This document shows, piece after piece, positions 35,461-47,507 of a DNA stretch of 64,000 nt. Within the stretch, counting starts at the first letter, position 1. Each line of letters starts with the position of its first letter. Under the pieces are notes generated by a model. It saw only the letters and a list, made by a program, of their open reading frames with translations. It was not told the DNA's origin and searched no databases. Source of the DNA: Parafrankia sp041008525 (lineage in GTDB: Bacteria > Actinomycetota > Actinomycetes > Frankiales > Frankiaceae); the NCBI RefSeq assembly GCF_041008525.1, contig NZ_JBFLUG010000036.1, forward strand, positions 1-64,000. The letters are read 5' to 3'. The position numbers and the translations under genes were made by a program.

Positions 35461-35931
35461 TGCGACACCTTAGAGCCCGTCAGCGGAGCCACGCAGGTCC
35501 GGCCGTGGGCGCGCCTGCCCCCCGACCGCGGCCGGTCCCGCGCGCCGCGGCATCCGTGCCGGTCCCGCCGTCAGTCAACGGAGGATCGTCATCAAGATGC
35601 CATCTAACTACGGGTTCCCGCACTCACCTGGGTGGTATGCGGGACCCCAATGAGATCCCGGTCGGCCGTCCGACGGAGGACGCCCGACCGCGCACCAAAC
35701 GGATGCGGTTCGCCATCGGGATGTCCGGGACTTTGGTCCCAGCATTCGATGTGAACTTGTCGCATCCGACCGGCGATTGAGTGACCGAAGCGATTCGGCG
35801 ACGCAATGAACGGCTACGGCACCGGAACGTGTCGACGCCTCGCGGCATCAACACCTTCAGGCGACTCCCGTCACGGGCCGTTACCGGTGATCCCGGCAAC
35901 GGCTATGCGTCACGTAACGCTCCCGCCTCAC
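35461..35931. other. gmk-mihF intergenic region
   Basis: This 471-bp gap is less GC-rich than its surroundings and holds two hairpins: TCCCGCA/TGCGGGA at 35616-35644 with an inner CACC/GGTG pair, and GGGAC TTTG GTCCC at 35727-35740. They may end the mihF transcript or belong to the gmk leader. Short frames on both strands show no recognisable product. Confidence 0.4.
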
Positions 35932-36252
35932 TCAGGCTCCGGCACCGAACTCCTCCAGGAGTGCGGCACGCTGCTTGGCCCCGAGCCCGCGCAGACGGCG
36001 GGTCGGGCTGATACCAAGTCGCTCCCGGATCTTCTGGGCCCGAACACGGCCCACTCCGGGAAGCGACTCCAGAACCGCGGAAACCTTCATCTTGCCGACG
36101 ACCTCATCGCCATCCGCCAGCTCGAGAACGGCGGCAAGACTGATCTCCCCCTTCTTCAACCGCTCCTTGAGTTCGGCGCGCTGCTTACGAGCCAGCGCAG
36201 CTTTCTCGAGGGCGGCGGCCCTCTGCTCGGGCGTCAGGGGCGGCAGGGTCAC
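35932..36252 (-). CDS. mihF: Actinobacterial integration host factor (mIHF/sIHF)
   Basis: 106-residue nucleoid protein found only in Actinobacteria. The N-terminal basic helix (LTPEQRAAALEKAALARKQR) and the helix-two-turn-helix DNA-binding region VSAVLESLPGVGRVRAQKIRERLGI are clear, ending in RRLRGLGAKQRAALLEEF. The GTG start has GGAGG 7 bases upstream. It lies between pyrF and gmk as in Mycobacterium and Streptomyces; it shapes the nucleoid and affects development in those genera. Confidence 0.97.
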   Translation of the reverse strand: MTLPPLTPEQRAAALEKAALARKQRAELKERLKKGEISLAAVLELADGDEVVGKMKVSAVLESLPGVGRVRAQKIRERLGISPTRRLRGLGAKQRAALLEEFGAGA

Positions 36253-36497
36253 GGGTACGCCTCCTCAATGTGGTGATCGCGCCGCGCAAACTAGCGAGGA
36301 AGAGGCTCCTCGGTCCAGCCGAGCCGCATCACGGGGTCACGAAGCATTGTCCCCACAAGACACAGCCTTTGACTGGATGAATGACCTGCGTCGCATGCGC
36401 CGGACGCATTCGGTCCTTGGCGGCCCCACCGTACCGGCCCGCGGACACCAAGAGTGCCCCGGACCTGCACCTACTGGCGTTTTCGCAGGTCAACGGC

Positions 36498-37385
36498 CTA
36501 CCGGAGTGGAGTAACCCTGGTGGCGAGTGTGGCGGCGGCCACGGCCGGATCGACCGCGGAGGTGATCGGGCGACCGATGACGAGAAGATCCGAACCGTCC
36601 AGGAGTGCCCGTTCCGGGGTGGCGACTCGGGCCTGATCGGCCCGCTCCGCACCCTCTGGACGTACTCCAGGTGTGATGAGAGTCACAGTTTCGCCGAGCT
36701 CCGCGCGGACCAGGGAGACCTCTTTCGGGCTGCAGACGATCGCCCTCGCGCCAGCCTCCACAGCGAGCACGGCAAGCCTGCGGACGGCGTCCGACGGCGG
36801 GCCGGACAGCCCGGTCGCGGCGAGCGCACGGTCGTCGAGAGAGGTCAGAACGGTGACCGCGGTGACGTGAACCTCGGGCGCCGCGTCGACGGCGGCACGC
36901 ACCATCGCCGCGCCGCCCGCGGCGTGCACCGTCACGAAACGGGGCCCGAGGACGGCCAGCGACCGCATCCCTCCGGCCACCGTCGCCGGGATGTCGTGGA
37001 GCTTGAGATCCAGGAAGAGCTCGGGCGCCACCCCACCCTCCCGGTCACCGTCAGTGAGCGAGAAGGTCGGGTTCGACGGCACTCCGACGGCCGGACGACC
37101 ACCCGGCGCGAGCAGTCCTTCGTCACGCAGCGCAGTCACCACCGCGGCACCCGCGCGGAGGAACAGCTCCAGCCCAACCTTCAGGACGGCGGCGTGCGGT
37201 GCGACCGCGCGTGCCCACTGCAGCGCGGTCGCACCGTCCGGGGCGTCCAGCGCGACAGCGATCGGCGGCCGGCCGGCGGGCGGCACCCACAGGCGCTCCG
37301 CCGGGCCGGGCAGCGGCCCGGAAGTGGTGGCAGCGGCGGGCCGGGCTGCCGCGGCAGCCGGCCTGCCGGGTGTCGACGCAGTCAT
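36498..37385 (-). CDS. pyrF: Orotidine 5'-phosphate decarboxylase
   Basis: Makes UMP from OMP. The long (type 2) PyrF signature is present: PPIAVALDAP near residue 42, then the LFLDLKLHDIPATVAGGM active-site segment with the catalytic Lys-His-Asp, and ITPGVRPEG. ATG 37385 gives 295 residues; the first 35 are Ala/Pro-rich. It follows carB after 13 bp and ends the pyr operon. Confidence 0.96.
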   Translation of the reverse strand: MTASTPGRPAAAAARPAAATTSGPLPGPAERLWVPPAGRPPIAVALDAPDGATALQWARAVAPHAAVLKVGLELFLRAGAAVVTALRDEGLLAPGGRPAVGVPSNPTFSLTDGDREGGVAPELFLDLKLHDIPATVAGGMRSLAVLGPRFVTVHAAGGAAMVRAAVDAAPEVHVTAVTVLTSLDDRALAATGLSGPPSDAVRRLAVLAVEAGARAIVCSPKEVSLVRAELGETVTLITPGVRPEGAERADQARVATPERALLDGSDLLVIGRPITSAVDPAVAAATLATRVTPLR

Positions 37386-37398
37386 CGGGCCGCCGTCC

Positions 37399-40721
<3,323 letters not shown>

Positions 40722-40722
<1 letters not shown>

Positions 40723-41909
40723 CAGCCGTCCCCCCGCATCTGCCGGTTGGCCGCCATCAGGCCACAGAACCGGTCGAACAGTCCCTGGGCGTCGTGCGGG
40801 CCAGGCGCCGCCTCGGGGTGGAACTGGACACTGAACGCCGGCACGTCCAGGCAGGTCAACCCCTCGACCACGTCGTCGTTGAGAGCGACATGGCTCACCG
40901 CGACCCGCCCGTAGGGCGTCTCGCTGAGACCGGTCAGCGGCGCGCGGACCGCGAAGCCGTGGTTGTGGCTGGTCACCGCGATCCGGCCGGACCGGGTGTC
41001 GGCGACCGGCTGGTTGATGCCCCGGTGCCCGTACGTCAGCTTGTAGGTCTCGAAGCCCAGTGTGCGGGCGAGCACCTGGTTGCCGAAGCAGATCCCGAAG
41101 ACCGGGACGCCCGCGTCGAGCACACCGGTCAGTGTCTCCACCGCGTAGTCGGCGCTCGCCGGGTCACCCGGCCCGTTGGAGAGGAAGACACCGTCCGGTG
41201 CGAGGGCCAGCAGGTCCGCGGCGGTGCTGCGGGCCGGCAGGACGTGCACCTCGCAGCCGAGCTCCGCCATGGACAGCGGCGTGTTCCGCTTGATGCCCAG
41301 GTCGAGCGCCGCGACCCGGTAGACGGGCAGCCCGGACCGCGCCTCGACGACATACGGCTCGGCCGTGCTGACCTCGGGCGCCAGGTCGGCGCCGACCATG
41401 CCGGGCGACGCCTGCACCCGCTCGAGCAACGAGTCCAGATCCGTGTCGGCGCTGCTGATCCCGCACCGCATCGCGCCGCGCTCACGCAGGTGCCGGGTGA
41501 GCGCACGGGTGTCGAGCCCGCTGATGCCGACGACGCCGGCGTTCTCCAGCTCCTCGTCGAGGGTGCGCTGGGCCCGCCAGTTCGACGCGATCCGGCTCGG
41601 GTCACGGACCACGAAGCCGGACACCTGGATGCGCTCCGACTCGTAGTCGGTGTCGTTCACACCGGTGTTGCCGATGTGCGGCGCCGTCATGATCACGATC
41701 TGCCGGTGGTACGACGGATCGGTGATCGTCTCCTGGTAACCGGTCATCCCGGTCGAGAAGACAGCCTCGCCGAAGGCCTCGCCGACCGACCCGAACGCCT
41801 CACCCGCGAAGCTCCTGCCGTCCTCCAGCATGAGCACCGCCCGCCGGGCCGCGCCCGGCCCCGGCCGCTCGAGCTCCAGCGGCGCAGGCTGCCTGTCCAA
41901 GCCGCTCAC
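40722..41909 (-). CDS. carA: Carbamoyl-phosphate synthase small subunit
   Basis: Glutaminase subunit. The catalytic Cys is in VPVFGICFGNQVLARTLG and the triad His in QFHPEAAPGPHD. The N-terminal structural domain starts around AVLMLEDGRSFAGEAFG. The GTG at 41909 has AGGAG 7 bases upstream and gives 395 residues. The frame continues open for more than 1 kb upstream in low-complexity sequence opposite the next gene, which is not coding for CarA. Confidence 0.97.
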
Positions 41910-41938
41910 CGACCCACTCCTGCCCTGATGATCCCTGC

Positions 41939-41959
41939 CGCCTGGCCGTCCGCCAGGCG
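41939..41959 (-). promoter_or_regulatory. Hairpin upstream of carA
   Basis: A perfect 8-bp stem (CGCCTGGC/GCCAGGCG) with a 5-base loop lies 30 nt before the carA start and 150 nt after the preceding gene. It may be a terminator or attenuator in the 200-bp gap of the pyr operon. Confidence 0.35.
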
Positions 41960-42108
41960 CCTGCCGGGCCTGGCCATCGGCCCGGCCCCACTGTCCTGCC
42001 CGCCGTGTCGCCCGCCGGGTCGGTGGCCGCCGACGGGGCGCATCGCGCTGCCCCGGAGCCGCCCTCGGCCTGCACCGTGTCGCTGATCTCCCGGGCCGGG
42101 CCGTGCCG

Positions 42109-44019
42109 TCATCGGCGCCCCTCCCAACCCGGCCCGCGCTCACCGGGTGGCAGGGCGAACGTGTGCACATCCTCGTCTCGGGACCGGCCTGCGACCGGAA
42201 CCACCGGCCACGGATGGTGCGCCCCGGACGTCGGCTGGTCACCCTGGTACCCGGCCTCCGCCGTCCCGGGATAGGCCTCCCGCTCCGGAAACGCGGCCAC
42301 ATCGTAGGCACCCGTACCCCGCGGCCCGCCGCCGTGGACCGTGGCGCCCCGCCCGACCGTGTCGTGGGCACCCGTGCTGTACGCACCCGTGCCGTAGCCA
42401 CCGGTGGGATACCCGCCGGTGGGGTGTGCACCGGTCTCGTAGGCGCCTGCGCGGTGCGCACCGGTACCGGCGCCGATGTCGTATCCGCCCGTGGGCCCGG
42501 TCCCGGCCCCGGTCGCGTGGGTGCTCGCACCGTAGGCGCCGGTGGTGTGGGAACCCGTGTCGTGGCCGCCGGTGCGGCGGGAACCGCTCTCGTAACCGTT
42601 GGTGCTGGAGGCACCGGTGCCGTACGCGCCGGTGCCATGCGAGCCAGTGGTGTAGGCGCCGCTGCCGTGAGAACCGGTGGTGTACGCGCCAGTGCCGTGC
42701 GAGCCGGCGTCGAAGGCGCCGGTCTCGTAGTTCCCGGTCTCATAGCTGCCGGTGGTGTAGGTGCCGGTGGTGTGGGCCGTCGTGTCGAGCGCTCCGGTGC
42801 GGTAGCCGCCGGTCGGATGCCCCGCTGCCGGATGGCCGCCCGTGGAGTAGCCACCCGTCGGGTGGCCGCCGGTCGGGTGGCCGCCGGTCGGGTGGCCGCC
42901 GGTCGGGTGGCCGCCGGTCGGGTGGCCGCCGGTCGGGTGGCCGCCGGTCGGGTAGGCGCCGGTGACAAAAGGCGCCGGGGCGTGCGCTCCGGTACCCCGG
43001 TGGTCCACCTCGTGCGCCCCGGTGTCCCGGGCTTCCCCACCGCGCGAGCTCACCACGAAGGAGCCCGTCCGGCGGATGCCGGTGGTCTGCTCCAGCTCGT
43101 GGGTCGAGGCAGCCGCCGGCACCGGGAGGCCCGACTCGTCCGGACGGGGCGCGGGGCTGGCGGGCGCTCCGCCGTGCGGACTGCCGACCGGGATGCCCGC
43201 CGGACGCGGGTCGCCACGGCGCCACCGGGGCTGCCGCCCATTCACCGGGATCGGCATGGTCGCGGGCCCCCCGGAGGGAACGGCGCCGCCGTCAGCCGGT
43301 CGCCCTGCCGAAGCGGCCGGCCGCGGCGGGCTCGGAACGCGGGGCCGCAGGCGGGCACGCGGGCGGGGGACGGCATGCGGCGAGGTGATGTCACCGGACA
43401 TCGGCGCGGTCGGCATCGGACCGATGAGGTCGTGGACGGAGCGAACCACCTTCGGCTGGCGGGCGCGGTCCTCGCCGCGGAAGCCTGCCTCCAGTTCCCT
43501 GCCCTCGAAGGACCAGGCCACCACGATCAGCCGGCTGGGTGCTGCGACCTTGCCGGCGTGGCCGCGTTCCAGCCGGGCTCCCCGCACGGCCTCCCGGGGA
43601 ATCCAGAACGGCTGCCCGTCCCGGTCGACCCGCACACCCATCTCGTAGACGGCGATGTAGTCGCCGTCCTTGCCGGAGAGCCCGCGGGCAGTGATCCACT
43701 CCCGCCAGTGGCCGGCGTCCACCGTGCCGAGGTACCGCCCGCGCAGCGGCGCGGCCAGGACGTTCCCCGTCTCCTCCGGCGGCTCGGGCAGGTCGGGCAG
43801 GTCGTCCTCCTGCTGCTGGTCGCGGTCGCGCCAGGCACGCCGCATCGCGCCGATGACGGCGACGGCCATCAGCAGCAGACCGACGGCGAGCAGCAGGTTC
43901 AACACCGGCCCGCTCGGCCGGCCGGCGGCGAGGACGACCGGCCCGGCGAGGGCGAGCGGCGCGGCCGGGGCGCCTGAGCTGACCGTAGGCAGACGGACGG
44001 ATCGGGGCAAGGAGGTCAT
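42109..44019 (-). CDS. Membrane-anchored PH-like protein with Thr-Gly pentapeptide-repeat tail
   Basis: 636 residues. One membrane segment near residues 38-60 (PVLNLLLAVGLLLMAVAVIG) is followed by a conserved-looking globular region (about 90-200: RYLGTVDAGHWREWITARGL, IAVYEMGVRVDRDGQPFWIP, LIVVAWSFEGRELEAGFRGE) that I place with the PH-like membrane proteins found between pyrC and carA in actinobacteria. A Pro/Arg-rich linker follows. From about residue 355 there are some 40 pentads of the type TG[GAS][HY]x, including six consecutive TGGHP. The start overlaps the pyrC stop as ATGA. Function unknown; the position suggests co-expression with pyrimidine genes. Confidence 0.8.
   Translation of the reverse strand: MTSLPRSVRLPTVSSGAPAAPLALAGPVVLAAGRPSGPVLNLLLAVGLLLMAVAVIGAMRRAWRDRDQQQEDDLPDLPEPPEETGNVLAAPLRGRYLGTVDAGHWREWITARGLSGKDGDYIAVYEMGVRVDRDGQPFWIPREAVRGARLERGHAGKVAAPSRLIVVAWSFEGRELEAGFRGEDRARQPKVVRSVHDLIGPMPTAPMSGDITSPHAVPRPRARLRPRVPSPPRPAASAGRPADGGAVPSGGPATMPIPVNGRQPRWRRGDPRPAGIPVGSPHGGAPASPAPRPDESGLPVPAAASTHELEQTTGIRRTGSFVVSSRGGEARDTGAHEVDHRGTGAHAPAPFVTGAYPTGGHPTGGHPTGGHPTGGHPTGGHPTGGHPTGGYSTGGHPAAGHPTGGYRTGALDTTAHTTGTYTTGSYETGNYETGAFDAGSHGTGAYTTGSHGSGAYTTGSHGTGAYGTGASSTNGYESGSRRTGGHDTGSHTTGAYGASTHATGAGTGPTGGYDIGAGTGAHRAGAYETGAHPTGGYPTGGYGTGAYSTGAHDTVGRGATVHGGGPRGTGAYDVAAFPEREAYPGTAEAGYQGDQPTSGAHHPWPVVPVAGRSRDEDVHTFALPPGERGPGWEGRR
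42856..42960. repeat. Seven tandem 15-bp repeats (GGTCGGGTGGCCGCC)
   Basis: Five exact copies flanked by two one- or two-base variants lie head to tail inside the Thr-Gly repeat gene and encode (GGHPT) units on the minus strand. The unit is a multiple of three, so gain or loss of copies keeps the frame. Confidence 0.95.
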
Positions 44020-45371
44020 ACGATCTTCCCGTCGAGCACGGTGGGGCGGCCCCGCAGGAACGTCGCCCGGATCAGGCCGGGCAGGTTGCGGCCGCGGTAC
44101 GGCGTGTTGCCGCTCCGGCTGGCCAGCGCGTGTGGGTCGATGACGCGACTCGCCTGCGGGTCGAGCAGCGTCAGTGTGGCGGGGGCTCCGACCTGGGCGA
44201 ACCCCGCGGGGTCGGGAACGGTGTCGGTGACACCGCCGATCCGCGCCGGCGCGAAGGCCATCCGCTCGGCGACATCGGCCCAGTCGAGGTGCCTGGTGGC
44301 GACCATCGTCTGGATCACGACGGACAGCGCGGTCTCCAGACCGAGCATTCCCGGCCGGGCCGCGGCCCATTCGGTCTCTTTGTCCTCGGAGGCGTGCGGG
44401 GCGTGATCAGTGGCCACACAGTCGATCGTGCCGTCCGCCAGGCCGGCGCGCAGTGCCTCTGTGTCGGCTTTCGTCCGCAGCGGCGGATTGACCTTGAACA
44501 CCGGGTCGTAGGACGCGACCAGTTCCTCGGTGAGCAGGAGGTGGTGCGGGGTCACCTCGGCGGTCACCTGCCACCCCTTCGCCTTGGCCCAGCGGATGAT
44601 GTCGACCGAACCCGCCGTCGACACGTGGCAGATGTGCAGGCGCGACCCGACATGGCCGGCCAGCAGCGCGTCCCGGGCGATGATCGCCTCCTCGGCGACA
44701 GCGGGCCAGCCGGGCAGACCGAGCCGTGCGGCCGTCGCCCCCTCGTTCATCTGCGCACCCACGGTGAGCCGCGGCTCCTCCGCGTGCTGGGCGACGACCC
44801 CGTCGAAGGCCTTGACGTACTCCAGTGCCCGGCGCATGAGCAGGGCGTCCGACACGCAGTGCCCGTCGTCGGAGAAGACCCGCACAGCCGCGGCGGAGGA
44901 GGCCATCGCGCCCAGTTCGGCGAGCTGGGTGCCGGCGAGCCCCCTGGTCACGGCGCCGACCGGGCGGACGTCGCAGTGGCCGGCGTCCTGCCCGAGTCGC
45001 CACACCTGCTCCACCACGCCGGCGGTGTCCGCCACCGGATCGGTGTTGGCCATCGCGAACACGGTGGTGTAGCCGCCCAGGGCCGCGGCGCGGGTGCCCG
45101 ACTCGACGGTCTCGGCGTCCTCACGGCCGGGTTCCCGCAGATGGGTGTGCAGGTCGACCAGCCCCGGCAGCGCGATCAGGTCCCTGCCGTCGATGACGAG
45201 CGGGCCGCGGCGGGTGCCGCTGGCCGCGCCCTCGGCGGCGTCCGCCACCAGGCCGGTGAGCTCGCCACCGCCGGGCGGTGTGACCGCGGCGACCACGCCC
45301 TGCGCGAGCACCAGGTCGCGGGGGTCACCGCCCAGCGGGCGGACGTCACGCAACACGATCACCGATGTCAT
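44016..45371 (-). CDS. pyrC: Dihydroorotase
   Basis: Cyclises carbamoyl aspartate. The amidohydrolase metal motif DLHTHLREPGREDAETV, HICHVSTAGSVDIIRWAKA, VTAEVTPHHLLLT and CVATDHAPHASEDKE are all present. 451 residues. Its ATG overlaps the pyrB stop by 4 bp. Confidence 0.98.
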   Translation of the reverse strand: MTSVIVLRDVRPLGGDPRDLVLAQGVVAAVTPPGGGELTGLVADAAEGAASGTRRGPLVIDGRDLIALPGLVDLHTHLREPGREDAETVESGTRAAALGGYTTVFAMANTDPVADTAGVVEQVWRLGQDAGHCDVRPVGAVTRGLAGTQLAELGAMASSAAAVRVFSDDGHCVSDALLMRRALEYVKAFDGVVAQHAEEPRLTVGAQMNEGATAARLGLPGWPAVAEEAIIARDALLAGHVGSRLHICHVSTAGSVDIIRWAKAKGWQVTAEVTPHHLLLTEELVASYDPVFKVNPPLRTKADTEALRAGLADGTIDCVATDHAPHASEDKETEWAAARPGMLGLETALSVVIQTMVATRHLDWADVAERMAFAPARIGGVTDTVPDPAGFAQVGAPATLTLLDPQASRVIDPHALASRSGNTPYRGRNLPGLIRATFLRGRPTVLDGKIV

Positions 45372-46300
45372 GAGGACTCCCGTTCGGTGCCGCTGCCGCC
45401 CAGCAGCAGGTAGAGGACCGCCATCCGCACGCTGATCCCGTTGGCCACCTGTTCGACCACCGTCGAGCGCGGCGAGTCGGCCACAGAGGACGCGATCTCC
45501 ATCCCGCGGACCATCGGACCCGGGTGCATGACCAGGGCATGGTCGGGCATCAGCGCCGCACGGTCGGCGTCGAGGCCGTACCGGCGGCTGTACTCCCGCT
45601 CGGAGGGGAAGAAGGCCGCGGACATCCGCTCCCGCTGCACCCGCAGCATCATGACGACGTCGCTCTTGGGCAGGACGGCGTCAAGGTCGTAGGAGACCTC
45701 GACCGGCCACCCGGAGATGCCCAGCGGGATGAGGGTCGGCGGGGCCACCACGGTGACGTGCGCGCCCAGGGTCGTCAGGAGCCAGATGTTGGACCGCGCC
45801 ACCCGCGAATGCAGGACGTCCCCGACGATCGTGACGGCGAGGCCCTCGAGGCGGCCGAGGCGGCGGCGGATCGTGAAGGCGTCCAGCAGGGCCTGGGTGG
45901 GGTGCTCATGCGTGCCGTCCCCGGCGTTCACGACGCTGCCCTGTACCCAGGAGGCGAGGCGGTGCGGCGCGCCGCTGGCCGGGTGCCGGCAGACCACCGC
46001 GTCGGCGCCCATCGCCTCGAGGGTCTGCGCCGTGTCCTTCAGGCTCTCGCCCTTCGACACGCTTGACCCCCGGGCCGAAAAATTGATCACATCGGCCGAC
46101 AGTCTCTTGGCGGCTACCTCGAAGGACGTGCGAGTACGGGTGGAATCCTCGAAGAACAGATTGACGACGGTCCGGCCACGCAGCGTCGGCAGCTTGCGGA
46201 CCGGGGCATCGGCAATCCGCGCCATCCGGTCCGCGGTGTCGAGCACCAGCACCGCGTCCGCCAGCTCCAGGTCGGCGGTCGAGAGCAGATGGCGTTTCAC
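45368..46300 (-). CDS. pyrB: Aspartate carbamoyltransferase catalytic subunit
   Basis: Joins carbamoyl phosphate and aspartate. FFEDSTRTRTSFEVAAKRL binds carbamoyl phosphate and HEHPTQALLDAFTI is the second signature. The GTG at 46300 (VKRHLLSTADL) has GGAGG 5 bases upstream; 310 residues, the usual size. No pyrI-type regulatory subunit is present. Confidence 0.98.
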   Translation of the reverse strand: MKRHLLSTADLELADAVLVLDTADRMARIADAPVRKLPTLRGRTVVNLFFEDSTRTRTSFEVAAKRLSADVINFSARGSSVSKGESLKDTAQTLEAMGADAVVCRHPASGAPHRLASWVQGSVVNAGDGTHEHPTQALLDAFTIRRRLGRLEGLAVTIVGDVLHSRVARSNIWLLTTLGAHVTVVAPPTLIPLGISGWPVEVSYDLDAVLPKSDVVMMLRVQRERMSAAFFPSEREYSRRYGLDADRAALMPDHALVMHPGPMVRGMEIASSVADSPRSTVVEQVANGISVRMAVLYLLLGGSGTERESS

Positions 46301-46340
46301 AGCCGCCTCCCGGCACCCGGATACGCCCCGGCCGGCGCCG

Positions 46341-47045
46341 TCACGGCGCGTCCGGAGAGACGATGCACACGGCGTCCAGGCCGTCGACCTCACGGAGGCG
46401 GACAGCCACCGACTCACGGCGCGAGGTGGGCATGTTCTTCCCCACGTAGTCGGCGCGGATAGGAAGCTCGCGGTGGCCCCGGTCGACGAGGACGGCAAGC
46501 TGTACCGCGCGGGGCCTTCCGTAGGCGGAGAGTGCGTCGAGCGCAGCCCGCACGGTGCGGCCGGAATAGAGAACGTCATCAACAAGAATGACGACCATCC
46601 CGTCCACCCCGCAGTCGGGGATCTCGGTCACCTCCAGGGGGCGCACACCCCGCAGCCGGAGGTCGTCCCGGTACATCGTCGGGTCCAGCGAACCGACGGG
46701 GAGGCTCACGCCCTCGACGTCGGCGACCCGGCGGGCAAGCCGGTGCGCGAGGGGAACCCCCCGCGTCGGGATGCCGAGCAGCACCACTCCGTCACCACCG
46801 GAGGTCTTCTCCAGCACCTGATGGGCCATCCGGCTGACCACACGGTTCATGTCAGCGGCGGAGAGCACGGTGCGGATGGCGCCCGGCTGCTCGCTGTCAC
46901 CGGGCCGGTCAGTTGCGACGGGTGCGCCGGTTGCGACAGGTGCGCCACTCGGGTCGGCGCCGGCCCCGCCCCGGGGGCGGGCTGCCTTCCCGGTCGGTCG
47001 CCCGGACGTGTTCCGGGCAGGGTCGCCTTGCGCGGCCGCAGCCAC
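46341..47045 (-). CDS. pyrR: Pyr operon RNA-binding regulator / uracil phosphoribosyltransferase PyrR
   Basis: UMP-dependent mRNA-binding attenuator related to phosphoribosyltransferases. The PRPP loop VVILVDDVLYSGRTVRAALD, GIPTRGVPLAHRLA and the basic RNA-binding surface segment MYRDDLRLRG are present. The GTG at 47045 has AGGAGG 8 bases upstream; 234 residues, of which the first 55 are a low-complexity Gly/Ala/Pro extension. First gene of the pyr operon; its own leader carries a PyrR-type RNA motif. Confidence 0.97.
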   Translation of the reverse strand: MAAAAQGDPARNTSGRPTGKAARPRGGAGADPSGAPVATGAPVATDRPGDSEQPGAIRTVLSAADMNRVVSRMAHQVLEKTSGGDGVVLLGIPTRGVPLAHRLARRVADVEGVSLPVGSLDPTMYRDDLRLRGVRPLEVTEIPDCGVDGMVVILVDDVLYSGRTVRAALDALSAYGRPRAVQLAVLVDRGHRELPIRADYVGKNMPTSRRESVAVRLREVDGLDAVCIVSPDAP

Positions 47046-47064
47046 GAGGTGTCCCTCCTTCCCC

Positions 47065-47075
47065 GCCTCACGGGA
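47065..47075 (-). promoter_or_regulatory. PyrR-binding-loop motif in the pyrR leader
   Basis: The minus strand reads UCCCGUGAGGC, which fits the PyrR binding-loop consensus UCCNGNGAGGY at every defined position. It can form CCCG/CGGG and is followed within about 10 bases by the GGAAGGAGG ribosome-binding site of pyrR. As described for mycobacteria, PyrR with UMP could bind here and block translation. Confidence 0.65.
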
Positions 47076-47394
47076 CGGTCCTTAAAGGAGCGGTCAACGC
47101 GACGGTACCAGCCAGGTCAGGGCCCGCGAAGCGGGTCAGGAAGGCCTGAGGGCCGCGGCGCCGGCGGACGTCGTCCCCCTACGGACGGGTTCGTCCTCGC
47201 CATCTGCCGGTCACGGAGGACCGTCGCTGAGAGTGACTCGAATCACGATGCTCCGCACACCGAGGACGCTAATCGTCACTACACGTCACCGTAGTTAGAC
47301 GGCATGCACCCGTTCGCACTTCAGCCAGGAAGTGCCGACGGCGCTAATGCCAGGCGCAACCGGGAGGCTACAGAAAGTGGTACAAAGAAAGAGG
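47076..47394. other. pyrR-bldD divergent intergenic region
   Basis: It should hold the pyrR promoter (minus), which I could not define. Visible elements are a CCCGC-UUC-GCGGG hairpin at 47123-47135 in the pyr leader, a CRP-type half-perfect palindrome AGTGACTCGAATCACG at 47232-47247, and a perfect 7-bp inverted repeat GCACTTC/GAAGTGC at 47316-47335. The first of the two palindromes has a meaningful chance of occurring at random in a window this long. Confidence 0.4.
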
Positions 47395-47442
47395 CGACAC
47401 GACCCCCCGGGTGTCGAGTCGCAACCTGGCGGGCACTACTAT
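47395..47442 (+). promoter_or_regulatory. Putative bldD promoter with overlapping inverted repeat
   Basis: TCGAGT (47414-47419) and TACTAT (47437-47442) are 17 bp apart, a plausible promoter giving a leader of about 60 nt. A perfect inverted repeat CGACAC-N10-GTGTCG (47395-47416) touches the -35 element and could be an operator. BldD represses its own gene in Streptomyces, but I find no full BldD consensus here. Confidence 0.4.
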
Positions 47443-47507
47443 CGGTAACCGCCGGCGGCACGAGCCCCGGTTCCAAGTGATCGACCACGACAGGAGTGGG
47501 CACTTCG

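Noticed and set aside
35624..35899. Minus-strand frame of 91 codons between gmk and mihF
   Set aside because: No recognisable motif or SD; it overlaps a hairpin region and a competing plus-strand frame.
42856..42960. Regular short repeats that could suggest a CRISPR array
   Set aside because: The units are 15 bp, directly adjacent without spacers, in frame within a coding region, and no cas genes are present.
41910..43040. N-terminal extension of carA by about 377 codons
   Set aside because: The extra part is Pro/Thr/Ala/Arg low-complexity sequence read in another frame of the Thr-Gly repeat gene. The GTG at 41909 has a good SD and gives the normal CarA length.
47285..47300. TCACCGTAGTTA upstream of bldD as a BldD box
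   Set aside because: The half-sites are separated by 4 bases instead of 5 and the central CWG is absent.
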